DNA from: Oscillospiraceae bacterium | GTDB lineage: Bacteria; Bacillota; Clostridia; Oscillospirales; Ruminococcaceae | Assembly: GCA_017521825.1 (NCBI GenBank) | Contig: JAFXBK010000029.1 | Location: 1 to 64,000, forward strand | Length of the DNA: 64,000 nucleotides | Direction: 5' to 3' | Shown: piece by piece, positions 50,764-59,763 of the stretch | Numbering within the stretch: the first letter of the stretch is position 1 | How the letters are laid out: each line of letters opens with the position of its first letter | Translations under genes and position numbers: made by a program | The notes under the pieces: generated by a model | The model's input: the letters and a program-made list of their open reading frames with translations, nothing else | Databases searched by the model: none | What the model was told of the DNA's origin: nothing

Positions 50764-53307
50764 ATGGCAGGAAACGGATATTCGGTTGACGATATTCTCG
50801 AAGAGATCAGGCGCAAAAAAGAAACCGGCGCCGCAAAATCAACCGATTTTGAAACAGAAAAAAATTCCTCGGAGCAAAAAGGCGATTTTTTTGAGATGCG
50901 TCAGAAAAACACCAGACCGGAGGAAGAAAAAGTTCCGGAGGCTCCGACTTATACAAAAAAATTTAAAGATGAACCCATAACAACAAGAACAATCCAGGTG
51001 GATGATACTCTTTCGCAGTATTTCGGTGCGGCAACCTGGAAAAACGAAAAGAAATCCAAAAAACAAAAAGAAAAGGAGGAAAGCATTTCCTCCAAGGTAA
51101 ATACTGTTCCGGCGCATACCGCAGCCGAAAAAACAACAAAAGAAAAAATAAACGGTTTTGTTCCCAAGGATTTTACCATCCATACGGAAGAACAGCTTAA
51201 GGACCTTGAAAAAGCTTCAAAGCCCAATGAAGAACCAAAACCGGTGGAAGTTAAACAGGAAAAAACCGCAGAACCCCAAAAACCCGCGGAAGAGAAAAAA
51301 TCCGAAGTGGTAGGCGGTTTTGCCGGGGCAAAACCCCAAAAGGAAAAAACCGACCTTACAAGTTCCGAAAACCACGATCTTTATAAAGAATTTGTTGAAA
51401 AACGCCACGATAAAGTTGCGGAATTTATGAAAAACGTTGCGGAACCCACCGATCAGGAAATACATATCCCCGAAATTCCTGCTCAGGAACCGGTAAAGAA
51501 TAAATTTTCCGACCAGAGCAACGAGGATATTGCAAAAAAACTGATGCAGGATATGCACGAACCGGAAGACGACGACCCGGACGATTATGAAAACGAATCC
51601 CAGAAGGAAGCCGTTGAAAAAAATCTTTCCGCCCAGCTTACCGGCCTTATTATAAGAGCGATAATCATTTTTATCCTCTTTGTCGGAAGCCTTGTTCTTT
51701 GCCTTTCGCCAATGCTCGGTTACAGCCTTCCGGATGCGTTCTCCTTTGAAAAATCCGGAATCGTTTTCCCGATTGTAAACCTTGCCATCGTCTGCATTGC
51801 GGCTCTTACCTGCCACGTTGCGGTTGGCGGCGGACTTCTTTCGCTTGTCAGGTTCCGTGCAGGTAACGATACTTTCGCAACCTGTTCCGTAATCGGTGCG
51901 GCGGCCCTTGGCGTTTCTTTTATTGCGGATCCTTCCGCCATGAGCCCCGGCGGCGAAAATCTTTTCTTCCCGATAACGGTTCTTGCCCTTTTCTTCAACA
52001 CCGTCGGAAAACTTCTTTCCGCGGCAAGAATTAAAAATAACTTTGAAGTTCTTACAACCGGAAAAGGAAAATCCTCCCTTCTTCCGGTAAGAAACAGAGA
52101 ACTTGCAAGAGAACTTACCGGCCAGCGCGACGAAACACCCCGTTTCTGCACCAGCGCAAAAGCAAAATTCTTCACCCGGTTCCTGGAACTTTCCTATCGC
52201 GACGATGCAACGGAAAGCATTGCAAGAATCGTTGCTCCGATTGTTTTCCTCTGCTCGATTCTTGTTGGCGTAATTGCATTCCTTCTCACCGGAAGAGTTT
52301 CCGATGCGATAACCGGTTTTGCGGCAATTCTTTGCGTTGCGGCGCCTTTTTCCGCAACAATTGCCGGGGCACTTCCGGTTTTCCGTTCCTGCCGTGCTCT
52401 TAACGAAGAGGGAAGCATGATGGCCGGCGGCTACACCGCCGAAACCTTTGCGGAAACGGATTCCGTCCTTCTCGATATCGAACAGCTTTTCCCGGAGGGA
52501 AGCATTGTTCTTCACGGAATAAAAACCTTTGCCCAGGGAAGAATAGATGAAGCAATTCTTGATGCGGCATCCGTAATCTGCAGCACAAGAAGCACCCTCG
52601 GAAGCATTTTTATAAACGTTGTTCAGGGCGATAAAAAACTTCTTAAGCCGGTGGATACCATTATTTATGAGGACGGAATGGGTCTTTCCGCCTGGGTTGG
52701 CGGAAAACGCGTTCTCATCGGTAACCGCGAACTTATGATAAACCACGGAATTGATATTCCTTCCCACGATTATGAAAACAAATACGTCGGAAGCGGAAAG
52801 GATATCCTTTATCTTGCCAACAGCGGCGAACTTACTGCAATGTTTGTTTTAAGCTATCATGCGGATAAGGAGGTTTACCATTCCCTCGGAATTATGGCGG
52901 AACGCGGAGTTCGCCTTGTTATAAACTGCAGCGACCCCAACATCACCGTAAAAAAACTCGGCCAGATCTTCGGATATCCGGAAAGCCAGCTTAACCTTCT
53001 TTCCTCGAAATATCAGCAGAAATGCGCCGAACTTACCGAAGAACGCAAAAACGCTCCGGCGGCGGCAGTTTATGACGGAAGCCTTTTCGCCCTTTCCAAT
53101 CTTCTCAACTGCTGCGGAATTATAAGACAATCTTCCTTTGCGGCGGCGCTTATTGAAATGATCGGAATAATCCTTGGATTTATTCTTGTAACCCTTTTCC
53201 TTTTCACCGGAAACATCCGCGAACTTGCCATGTATGTTCTTCTTGCGTTCCAAATGTTCTGGCTTGTGGCAATTACGGTTGTAATTCTGCTCCGCAAAAA
53301 AATCTGA
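50764..53307 (+). CDS. P-type-ATPase-like membrane protein lacking the phosphorylation motif
   Basis: 847 aa. Residues 1-295 are hydrophilic, Lys/Glu/Pro-rich and probably disordered. Then about eight membrane helices enclose a cytoplasmic domain laid out like a P1B-type ATPase. The membrane CPx position reads CVAAPFS (about 525). The following segment TDSVLLDIEQLFPEGSIVL (Asp571) takes the place of the DKTGTLT motif. GLSAWVGGKRVLIGNRELMINHGI matches the nucleotide-domain pattern. LVINCSDPNITVKKLGQIFG takes the place of TGD and the hinge. With no KTGT the usual phospho-Asp chemistry seems impossible. A pseudo-ATPase is the best description; function is unknown. Confidence 0.8.
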   Translation: MAGNGYSVDDILEEIRRKKETGAAKSTDFETEKNSSEQKGDFFEMRQKNTRPEEEKVPEAPTYTKKFKDEPITTRTIQVDDTLSQYFGAATWKNEKKSKKQKEKEESISSKVNTVPAHTAAEKTTKEKINGFVPKDFTIHTEEQLKDLEKASKPNEEPKPVEVKQEKTAEPQKPAEEKKSEVVGGFAGAKPQKEKTDLTSSENHDLYKEFVEKRHDKVAEFMKNVAEPTDQEIHIPEIPAQEPVKNKFSDQSNEDIAKKLMQDMHEPEDDDPDDYENESQKEAVEKNLSAQLTGLIIRAIIIFILFVGSLVLCLSPMLGYSLPDAFSFEKSGIVFPIVNLAIVCIAALTCHVAVGGGLLSLVRFRAGNDTFATCSVIGAAALGVSFIADPSAMSPGGENLFFPITVLALFFNTVGKLLSAARIKNNFEVLTTGKGKSSLLPVRNRELARELTGQRDETPRFCTSAKAKFFTRFLELSYRDDATESIARIVAPIVFLCSILVGVIAFLLTGRVSDAITGFAAILCVAAPFSATIAGALPVFRSCRALNEEGSMMAGGYTAETFAETDSVLLDIEQLFPEGSIVLHGIKTFAQGRIDEAILDAASVICSTRSTLGSIFINVVQGDKKLLKPVDTIIYEDGMGLSAWVGGKRVLIGNRELMINHGIDIPSHDYENKYVGSGKDILYLANSGELTAMFVLSYHADKEVYHSLGIMAERGVRLVINCSDPNITVKKLGQIFGYPESQLNLLSSKYQQKCAELTEERKNAPAAAVYDGSLFALSNLLNCCGIIRQSSFAAALIEMIGIILGFILVTLFLFTGNIRELAMYVLLAFQMFWLVAITVVILLRKKI

Positions 53308-53344
53308 TATCATCTTACCTTTCATATCTTTTTCCTTTCCAAAG

Positions 53345-53387
53345 CGATAAAGCTCCGTTGCTCCCGCAGGCAAACGGAGCTTTATCG
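53345..53387 (+). terminator. Hairpin after the pseudo-ATPase gene
   Basis: A 15-bp stem (CGATAAAGCTCCGTT / AACGGAGCTTTATCG) with a 13-base loop. The T-run is short, but a second terminator follows at once. Confidence 0.65.
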
Positions 53388-53400
53388 TTTGTAGGGCAAA

Positions 53401-53435
53401 AAACAAGGGACGGAAAAACCGTCCCTTGTTTTTTT
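53401..53435. terminator. Bidirectional terminator
   Basis: AAACAAGGGACGG / CCGTCCCTTGTTT, A5 loop, T-run. It serves the MATE gene from the other side. Confidence 0.88.
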
Positions 53436-54771
53436 ATGCGTAATGATATTTTTTTCTGAATTTTATAAGGCATCCGGCCGCGATAAGGAAGGCAAGAATT
53501 TCCGAAACGACCATCGACCACCAAATTCCGTCGATTTCCCAGATTTCCGGAAGGATCATAACCGTTGCAACCTGGAAAACAACCGTACGAAGGAAGGCAA
53601 CAACGGCCGAAACAAGCCCGTTGTTAAGCGCGGTGAAAAATCCGGAACCGAAGATGTTTATTCCGATAAAAATGAAGGCAAAAGCGCTTATGAATATGGA
53701 ACGCTTGGTCATTTCAAAAAGAACAGGGTCGTAACCAACAAAAATTCCGGAAAGCGCGTCCGCAAGAACAATGGTAAGTCCGCCGAGAACCGCGCCGGAA
53801 ACAGTCATGATAACCATGCTCTTTTTGAAAAGGTTCTTAAGCTCTGCGTGGTTCTGGGCACCGAAATGGTAACCGATTATCGGCGCGGCGCCGGTTACGT
53901 AACCAAAAAGAATGGCAACAAAAATCCAGTTCGCGTACAAAAGAACGCCGTAAGCGGCAACGCCGTTTTCGCCTGCAAAGCGCATCAGCTGGAAGTTATA
54001 GAGCATTGCAACAACGTTTCCGGAAACGTTTGAAACAAATTCGGAAGAACCGTTGGTGCAGGTTTTCCAGAAAACCTTCCAGACAAAAGGACCTTTTCCA
54101 AGGCGAAGAAGGCTGGAGTTGTTTTTTCGGAGGAAATAAACCGTTGGAATAACGGCGCCGATAAACTGGCTTGAAATGGTTGCCAGGGCCGCGCCGGCGA
54201 TTCCCCATTCAAAAACCGCCATAAAAAGCCAGTCAAGAACCATGTTTCCACAACCGGCGGCAACAGTTACATAAAAACCGTAATTAGGTCTTTCCGCGGT
54301 GATAAAGAAAATCTGGAATGCGTTCTGGAGCATGAAGAACGGAATACCTGCAAAGATTATCGTGCCGTAGATAACGCAGTTTTCGATCATTTCTTCCCCT
54401 TCGGCCCCGAGAAGAATTGAAACCGGGCGGATAACGGAAATCCCGAGCACGGCAATCAAAATTCCGAGCACGATGCTCACGTAGATGAGCATGGAAAAAT
54501 ATTGGTTTGCTTTTTCCTTTTCGCCTTCGCCAAGGGTTTTGGAAACAATTGCGTTTCCGCCGGCGCCGATCATAAAACCAAGGGCGCTTAAAACGGCGAT
54601 AAAAGGATAGATAAGGTTAAGGGCGGCGAAAGGCGTTTTTCCCACTATGTTGGAAACAAAAAGTCCGTCAACAATTCCATAAATAGAACCAAAGACCATC
54701 ATCGCAACGGAAGGAAAAACAAAACGCAGAAGCTTTTTATAATCAAAATGTTCGCAAAGCTGGATTCTCAT
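53434..54771 (-). CDS. MATE family efflux transporter
   Basis: 445 aa, twelve helices. VFPSVAMMVFGSIYGIVDGLFVSNIVG and the GFMIGAGGNAIVSKTLGEGEKEKA segment are typical of the MATE/DinF-type Na+- or H+-coupled drug exporters. The second half repeats this with YGVLLYANWIFVAILFGYVTGAAPIIGYHFGAQN. Its ATG overlaps the marR stop (TAATG). With MarR it forms an inducible efflux operon. Confidence 0.94.
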   Translation of the reverse strand: MRIQLCEHFDYKKLLRFVFPSVAMMVFGSIYGIVDGLFVSNIVGKTPFAALNLIYPFIAVLSALGFMIGAGGNAIVSKTLGEGEKEKANQYFSMLIYVSIVLGILIAVLGISVIRPVSILLGAEGEEMIENCVIYGTIIFAGIPFFMLQNAFQIFFITAERPNYGFYVTVAAGCGNMVLDWLFMAVFEWGIAGAALATISSQFIGAVIPTVYFLRKNNSSLLRLGKGPFVWKVFWKTCTNGSSEFVSNVSGNVVAMLYNFQLMRFAGENGVAAYGVLLYANWIFVAILFGYVTGAAPIIGYHFGAQNHAELKNLFKKSMVIMTVSGAVLGGLTIVLADALSGIFVGYDPVLFEMTKRSIFISAFAFIFIGINIFGSGFFTALNNGLVSAVVAFLRTVVFQVATVMILPEIWEIDGIWWSMVVSEILAFLIAAGCLIKFRKKYHYA

Positions 54772-55217
54772 TAGTTTTCTCCTTTAACTTTTCCGAATTC
54801 TTCCTTGAGAAGTTCATAATGCTTCTTGCTTATGCGAACCGCTTCGGCCTGTTCTTCTTCAGAAAGACGACCAAAGGCGTTTTTTTCAGCGGTTATCATT
54901 TTTTCAATGGTCCGCATTGCAAGAAATTTACCTTTTTCGGTAAAAGTAAGAAGCTTTTCCCGAAAATTTTCCGGAGAAGGTGCAATATCAATAATTCCGT
55001 CTTCCGCAAGTTTTTTTGCCGCGGAGTTTATTGTCTGTTTGCTTTCGCACCAGTCCGTGCAGATTTCCTTTTGGGTGCAAGGTCTTCCGAAGGCGGAAAT
55101 GGTCCAGATTATCATCATTGAACCTTTTGAAAGCGAAAAACTTCCGAGAACGGCATCATATTCGTCGCTTATTTTTCTTCTTGTGTTTTCATATTCTTCA
55201 TAATAATTGTCAGGCAT
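54771..55217 (-). CDS. MarR-family transcriptional regulator
   Basis: 148 aa with a winged HTH: ISAFGRPCTQKEICTDWCESKQTINSAAKKLAEDGII, then FTEKGKFLAMRTIEKM. It is upstream of and coupled to the MATE gene. The promoter is spanned by matching inverted repeats, strong evidence for autoregulation and for shared control of the divergent membrane-protein gene at 55394. Confidence 0.93.
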   Translation of the reverse strand: MPDNYYEEYENTRRKISDEYDAVLGSFSLSKGSMMIIWTISAFGRPCTQKEICTDWCESKQTINSAAKKLAEDGIIDIAPSPENFREKLLTFTEKGKFLAMRTIEKMITAEKNAFGRLSEEEQAEAVRISKKHYELLKEEFGKVKGEN

Positions 55218-55233
55218 AAAATCTCCTTTAAAA

Positions 55234-55285
55234 ACAACAGTCCGAAATCATACTGTTAGATTATAGTACGATTTCGGACTGTTGT
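55234..55285. promoter_or_regulatory. MarR operator: long inverted repeat over the marR promoter
   Basis: Perfect 16-base arms (ACAACAGTCCGAAATC at 55234-55249 and its complement at 55270-55285) are separated by 20 bases. One arm lies in the -35/-10 spacer. TACTGTT also recurs at 55251-55257 and 55291-55297. Confidence 0.8.
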
Positions 55286-55288
55286 CAA
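55260..55288 (-). promoter_or_regulatory. Promoter of marR-MATE
   Basis: On the minus strand consensus TTGACA (55288-55283), 17-base spacer, TATAAT (55265-55260). Confidence 0.85.
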
Positions 55289-55295
55289 CATACTG

Positions 55296-55324
55296 TTGAC
55301 AAAAAAATTTCTCTGTGATATATT
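55296..55324 (+). promoter_or_regulatory. Promoter of the divergent membrane protein
   Basis: TTGACA (55296-55301), 17-base spacer, TATATT (55319-55324). It is only eight bases from the marR -35 box. Confidence 0.75.
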
Positions 55325-55393
55325 TTTCCCATAAGCTTTCGGCGTTTCTATATTAAACGTCCGGGGGCATTTTTTATCTTTAAGGGGATTTTT

Positions 55394-56077
55394 ATGAAAA
55401 AAAGTGTTTTTTATAAAGAAGTTGCCTATGTTCTCGCAATTCTTTTCATAGCTTTGGGCGTTGCACTTGCGGCAAAGGCAGGTTTCGGCGTTTCGATGAT
55501 TGCCGCTCCGATGTACACCTTCCATCTTTGGCTTGCTCAATATACTGAATTAATAACTCTTGGAACGCTTGAATATATTTTCCAGGGGATAATAATTCTT
55601 TCGATTGCCTTTATTGTAAGGCATTTTAAAATTTCTTATCTTTTCAGTTTCGCAACTTCCGTTTTTTCCGGTCTTGCAATCGACTTTATGTTCTGGCTTG
55701 TTTCTCCGCTTGTTGCGGAAACCCTTTTTGTAAGAATCGTTGTTTTTGCAGCAAGCATTTTAACCTGCGCTTTCGGCGTTTCCTGTATTTTCCATGCTTA
55801 CGTTTCCCCGGCGGGAAACGAACTTTTTGTAAAAGAGTTTGCTGTTCATTTTGAAAAAGATATACATAAAGTTAAAACAATTTATGATATAACTTTTCTT
55901 GTAATAAGTGTTGCGCTCAACCTTCTTCTTTTCCGCGGTTTTGTCGGAATTGGAATAGGAACAGTTATAACCGCGGTTTTAAACGGCCCGATTATTTCTG
56001 TTTTTGCCCATGCCCTTGAAAAACGTTTTGAATTCAAAGCCGCGTTTCCTAAGCTTGAAGAATATTTTGAAAAATAA
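55394..56077 (+). CDS. YczE/YitT-like integral membrane protein
   Basis: 227 aa with about six helices. It has LFIALGVALAAKAGFGVSMIAAPMY, FIVRHFKISYLFSFATSVFSGLAIDFMFW and GFVGIGIGTVITAVLNGP, a layout shared by YczE/YyaS-type proteins. It lies divergent from marR-MATE with a shared regulatory region, so it is likely part of the same stress or efflux response. No transport function is established. Confidence 0.85.
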   Translation: MKKSVFYKEVAYVLAILFIALGVALAAKAGFGVSMIAAPMYTFHLWLAQYTELITLGTLEYIFQGIIILSIAFIVRHFKISYLFSFATSVFSGLAIDFMFWLVSPLVAETLFVRIVVFAASILTCAFGVSCIFHAYVSPAGNELFVKEFAVHFEKDIHKVKTIYDITFLVISVALNLLLFRGFVGIGIGTVITAVLNGPIISVFAHALEKRFEFKAAFPKLEEYFEK

Positions 56078-56078
56078 C

Positions 56079-56117
56079 AAAAGGAACCGCTTTAAAAAGC
56101 GGTTCCTTTTGTTTTTG
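56079..56117 (+). terminator. Terminator of the YczE-like gene
   Basis: AAAAGGAACCGCTT / AAGCGGTTCCTTTT, short A-rich loop, T-rich tail. Confidence 0.85.
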
Positions 56118-56150
56118 TGAAATAGAAAGTATAGGGGTTTTATTGTTAGA

Positions 56151-56906
56151 TTAACGAACCATCATGATACCGCCGTCAACGGAAAGGGTCTGGCCGGTCA
56201 TAAATCTGGAGCTGTCGCTTGCGGCAAAAGCCATAACAGGAAGGAAGTCTTTAATCGGGTCACCCATTTCGCCGCCGATGCAAAGTTCTTTCATGGTTGC
56301 GTCATGAACTGCAAGCTGTTCGGGGGTCATCATATCTCTCATCTGCTGGTACATGGGAGTTTTGATGCAGGGAGCGATCATGTTTACGCGGATGTTGTAT
56401 TTCATCCAGTCTTTTGCAAGGGTTCTGGTCCAGGCGGTAACTGCGCCTTTGGATGCGCCGTAATGTGCCTGACCGGGGCTGCAGATATATGCGGAAGCGC
56501 TGGTGAAATTGATGATGTTACCGCCGTTTTCTTTCATATAGGGGAAAACTGCTTCGTTGGTAAGGAAGGTTCCGTCAACGTTTACTGCGAAAACTTTTTT
56601 GAAATCTGCAAACTGGATAAGTTCTGCGGGGCAGTGAGGACCGATTCCTGCTGCATGAACGAGAACATCGATTCCGCCGAGATATTCAGCAGCTTCAGCG
56701 ACGCCTTTTTTAACTTCTTCTTCGTCTGCTACGTTAACATGAATGTATTTTGCGCCGGTTTTTTCTGCAACTTCCGCTGCTTTTTCGTCAAGGATATCAA
56801 AGAAAACGATTTTTGCTCCGAGTTCAACAAATCCTTCAACAGTAATCTGACCCATTCCGTTTGCGCCGCCGGTTACGATAATTCTTTTTCCGTCAAGTCT
56901 TTCCAT
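56151..56906 (-). CDS. Short-chain dehydrogenase/reductase
   Basis: 251 aa. The cofactor motif is RIIVTGGANGMGQIT (TGxxxGxG), Asp at the end of strand two (IVFFDIL) favours NAD(H), and VHAAGIG is the NxxG region with His in place of Asn. Catalytic Ser is in NFTSASAY, with YGASK holding Tyr and Lys, and the closing SVDGG motif is present. ATG 56906 follows AAGGAGG. The LysR gene immediately upstream on the same strand may regulate it. Confidence 0.94.
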   Translation of the reverse strand: MERLDGKRIIVTGGANGMGQITVEGFVELGAKIVFFDILDEKAAEVAEKTGAKYIHVNVADEEEVKKGVAEAAEYLGGIDVLVHAAGIGPHCPAELIQFADFKKVFAVNVDGTFLTNEAVFPYMKENGGNIINFTSASAYICSPGQAHYGASKGAVTAWTRTLAKDWMKYNIRVNMIAPCIKTPMYQQMRDMMTPEQLAVHDATMKELCIGGEMGDPIKDFLPVMAFAASDSSRFMTGQTLSVDGGIMMVR

Positions 56907-56989
56907 AATATAATCCTCCTTGAATATTTGTGTTTTAATTAACACTTTGGATATATTATAACGCACTCTAAATATTATATAAAGAACAA

Positions 56990-57034
56990 AAAAGAACCTA
57001 TCCGTGCACTTTAAGTGCACGGATAGGTTCTTTT
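56990..57034 (-). terminator. Long-stem terminator of the LysR gene
   Basis: A 20-bp perfect stem, arms 56990-57009 and 57015-57034, 5-base loop, with AAAAGAACC/GGTTCTTTT ends. Confidence 0.8.
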
Positions 57035-57038
57035 GCTG

Positions 57039-57935
57039 TTAATTTTCAGGCGAATAGCTTTTTATTGCTTCTATAAGTCCAAGGGTTTTTTTATCGGAAT
57101 TTTTTGAATAATAAAGCCCGAAGGGAATGGAATAGGTTTTTGAAAGGGGAATACACTTGCAGAAAGGATAAACCTTTTTGCTGTTTTCCGTAATGAACAT
57201 AATTCTGTTTTCGTTTTCGCAGCGGTTAAAGGCCTTTATGCTGAATTTTTCTATTTCGAAAATGTTTATCCCGAAAAAATCTTCTTTTATTGCGGAAATC
57301 GCGTTATCCCAAACAAAACTTCTTCCGCTTTTAAGGGTGGCGATTTTTTCTCCGCAAAGGTCGTCGAAGGAAATTTCCGCCTTTCCGGAAAGCCGGTGGC
57401 TGAGCGGAACGGCACAGCAGATTTTTGCGTCGGAAATTTTTATTGCGTTAAGGCCAAAATTTTTTGCGAGCTTTTCGTCATAAATATCGACGCAGATATC
57501 AATACTTTTTCCAACGCTCCGGAACATATTTCCGACGTTTTCGTTCGAAGTTCCGAAGAAAAACATGCTCGAATGGGCTCGGGAGGATTCTTCGTCCGCA
57601 GGAAACCAGTTCGCAAGCATAAATTCATCGGAAAAGGTGTCCATAATCCCGATCCTTACACTGTCGGACTTGTTATTATAAATGGATCTTGCCTTTTCTG
57701 CCGCGTTGTTATAATTCTGAACAAGGCTTTTGGAATCCTCGTAAAAAGATTTTCCCGCAGGGGTAAGGCGGATTCCTTTAAGGTTCCTTTCAAAAAGAAG
57801 AAAACCAAGGCTTTCTTCAAGACAGCCAATGCGTTTTTTAACCGCGTTTGGGGAAAGGAAAAGCGCTTCCGCAGCTTTTGCAAAACTTCCGCATTCCGCG
57901 GCGCAGATAAAGGTTTTTAAATATTCGTCGAACAA
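57039..57935 (-). CDS. LysR-family transcriptional regulator
   Basis: 298 aa. The N-terminal HTH FICAAECGSFAKAAEALFLSPNAVKKRIGCLEESLGFLLFER is canonical. The effector domain (from SVRIGIMDTFSDEFMLANWF) is of the periplasmic-binding-protein type. The TTG start at 57935 has only a weak ribosome site, and no better start is upstream. A likely target is the SDR gene downstream. Confidence 0.93.
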   Translation of the reverse strand: MFDEYLKTFICAAECGSFAKAAEALFLSPNAVKKRIGCLEESLGFLLFERNLKGIRLTPAGKSFYEDSKSLVQNYNNAAEKARSIYNNKSDSVRIGIMDTFSDEFMLANWFPADEESSRAHSSMFFFGTSNENVGNMFRSVGKSIDICVDIYDEKLAKNFGLNAIKISDAKICCAVPLSHRLSGKAEISFDDLCGEKIATLKSGRSFVWDNAISAIKEDFFGINIFEIEKFSIKAFNRCENENRIMFITENSKKVYPFCKCIPLSKTYSIPFGLYYSKNSDKKTLGLIEAIKSYSPEN

Positions 57936-57984
57936 AAAATCACTCGCTTTCCATTATTAAGAATAACCTTTTGCCGCAAAAAAA

Positions 57985-58012
57985 TCAAGGGAGCCGGAAG
58001 GCTCCCTTAACT
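57985..58012 (-). terminator. Terminator of the CDF transporter gene
   Basis: AAGGGAGCC / GGCTCCCTT, 4-base loop. The minus strand then reads GATTTTTTT. Confidence 0.8.
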
Positions 58013-59191
58013 TTATTTTTTATGTTCCGTAAAATCCTTATCAACGTCGATTACTGCAAAAAAGCGTTCGTCGGATTCGTGGATTTTGGTTGCGATTATC
58101 TCAACAATTTCCTCGTCGCTGTATTTGTAGTTATAGGGAACGACAATATCAAAAATTACGTTTGTGTGGGTGGGTCCGCTTACCATGCGGAAATCGTGGA
58201 AGGTTATCTGTTTGTCAATTTCGGAAATAATTTCCGAAACCTTCGTTTTCATCTGTGCGGTAAGCTCATCCCGAACGTCAACCGGGTCCATGTGGATTGT
58301 CGCAAGACAGCCGGTTTCGCGCATGATATCGTGCTCGATATTATCAATGGTGTCGTGTATATCAACAAAGTTTCCGTCGGAAGGAACTTCCGCATGGAGG
58401 GAAATAAAAACTCTTCCGGGGCCGTAGTTGTGGACTATCATATCGTGGATACCGATCATTCCTTCGTGGGAAAGAACAATTTCCTCAACGTTTTTACAAA
58501 ATTCCTCATCCGGAGGAGTTCCGAGAAGGGAATCTATTGTTTCTTTTGCGGAGGAAATTCCGGCAAACATGATAAATCCGGCTACTGCAAGACCGATCCA
58601 GCCGTCGATCAAAATTCCGGTTTTAACGGTAAGAATTGCGGAAAAGAGAACCGCGCAGGTGGAAACGGTATCGGAAATGCTGTCCGTTGCCGTTGCGCGA
58701 AGAGTTGCGGAATCGATTTTTTTGCCGATTGCCCTGTTATAGATGAACATATAAAACTTCGCAAGGATGGAAATTCCAAGGATTATAAAAGTAAGCGCGG
58801 AATATTCAACTTTTTCCGGAGCAACGATTTTTCCGATGGAATCACGGCCAAGCTCAAAACCCATCATAACAATGACCATTGAAATAATAAGGCTTGAGAT
58901 ATATTCGAATCTTCCGTGGCCGAAAGGGTGGTGCGGATCCGGCTTTTGCGAAGCAAGGCGGAAGCCGATAAGGCTTATTACCGAAGAACCGGCATCGGAA
59001 AGGTTGTTGAAAGCATCCGCCGTTACCGCGACGGAACCGCTTAAAAAACCGGCGATGAATTTTCCACCGAAAAGGATAATGTTTATTACAATTCCGACAA
59101 TTCCGCAAAGGTAACCGTAGGCGGAACGGACATTTGGGTCTTTATAATTTTTGCTGTTTTTAATAAAAAATTTTGCAAGGAGATTTATCAA
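58013..59191 (-). CDS. Cation diffusion facilitator (CDF) metal efflux protein
   Basis: 392 aa. Six helices carry the metal site DAFNNLSD in TM2 and DSISD in TM5. HHPFGHGRFEYIS is the conserved TM2-3 segment, and the cytoplasmic domain holds IHDMIVHNYGPGRVFISLHAEVP. DxxxD in TM2 with TM5 DSISD suggests Zn2+, Fe2+ or Mn2+. The C-terminal domain carries a further extension of about 90 residues beyond the usual 300 aa. A TTG start with GGAGGG is used. Confidence 0.93.
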   Translation of the reverse strand: MINLLAKFFIKNSKNYKDPNVRSAYGYLCGIVGIVINIILFGGKFIAGFLSGSVAVTADAFNNLSDAGSSVISLIGFRLASQKPDPHHPFGHGRFEYISSLIISMVIVMMGFELGRDSIGKIVAPEKVEYSALTFIILGISILAKFYMFIYNRAIGKKIDSATLRATATDSISDTVSTCAVLFSAILTVKTGILIDGWIGLAVAGFIMFAGISSAKETIDSLLGTPPDEEFCKNVEEIVLSHEGMIGIHDMIVHNYGPGRVFISLHAEVPSDGNFVDIHDTIDNIEHDIMRETGCLATIHMDPVDVRDELTAQMKTKVSEIISEIDKQITFHDFRMVSGPTHTNVIFDIVVPYNYKYSDEEIVEIIATKIHESDERFFAVIDVDKDFTEHKK

Positions 59192-59221
59192 AAAAATTCC
59201 CTCCGTATGTATAAAATAATG

Positions 59222-59248
59222 CCGCCCGCTTCGGGACGGCGTTTTTTT
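59222..59248 (-). terminator. Terminator of the SHOCT gene
   Basis: CGCCGTCCC / GGGCGGC-type stem with a GAAGC loop between flanking A/T runs. Confidence 0.65.
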
Positions 59249-59253
59249 GTTTA

Positions 59254-59553
59254 TCAGTATTTTCCGCGGTAATCCGCTTCGATTGCTTCAACGCGCTCGT
59301 TATATTCATCGCGTTCCATCATTCCGGCTTCATAAAGGCTTTTAAGCTGGTCAAGATAATGCTTTCTTTCAGAAGCGGCGTCCTTTGCGTGCATTTGGTG
59401 GACCTGGCGGTTATATTTTGCGTCCTTCGGGCGGTTTGCCGAAGACGCGGAATCTGTTCCAAAGGTGTTGGCGAACATTTTTATAAGGGGAATTATGAAA
59501 AAACCTATTACAGCGATTATAATAATTGGCAAAAAAATAATGATATCTCCCAT
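59254..59553 (-). CDS. Small membrane protein with SHOCT domain
   Basis: 99 aa. One N-terminal helix (IIIFLPIIIIAVIGFFIIPLI), a charged linker, and a C-terminal SHOCT-like motif (YLDQLKSLYEAGMMERDEYNER...I). SHOCT domains are short oligomerisation modules. It lies upstream of the CDF gene on the same strand with a terminator between. An AGGTGACG site precedes the ATG. Confidence 0.85.
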   Translation of the reverse strand: MGDIIIFLPIIIIAVIGFFIIPLIKMFANTFGTDSASSANRPKDAKYNRQVHQMHAKDAASERKHYLDQLKSLYEAGMMERDEYNERVEAIEADYRGKY

Positions 59554-59646
59554 AAAACGTCACCTCTTTTTTATATTATATACCTATTTTACCATATTAT
59601 TTCTTTTTTGAAAACATCTTTTTATATCCAAAACGCAAAATTTTAC

Positions 59647-59675
59647 TTGTAAAAGTTTTTTCTTTGTGATACAAT
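59647..59675 (+). promoter_or_regulatory. Promoter of tRNA-Ala(CGC)
   Basis: TTGTAA (59647-59652), 17-base spacer, TACAAT (59670-59675). Confidence 0.7.
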
Positions 59676-59687
59676 AGCTTTTGTTAT

Positions 59688-59763
59688 GGGGGCGTAGCTC
59701 ACCTGGGAGAGCGCGACATTCGCATTGTCGAGGTAACCGGTTCAAGTCCGGCCGTCTCCACCA
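59688..59763 (+). tRNA. tRNA-Ala, anticodon CGC
   Basis: Acceptor GGGGGCG pairs with CGTCTCC. The D arm is GCTC...GAGC. The anticodon stem CGACA/TGTCG has loop TTCGCAT. The T arm is CCGG-TTCAAGT-CCGG. CCA is encoded. The 3' end is duplicated 1.87 kb downstream. Confidence 0.95.
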
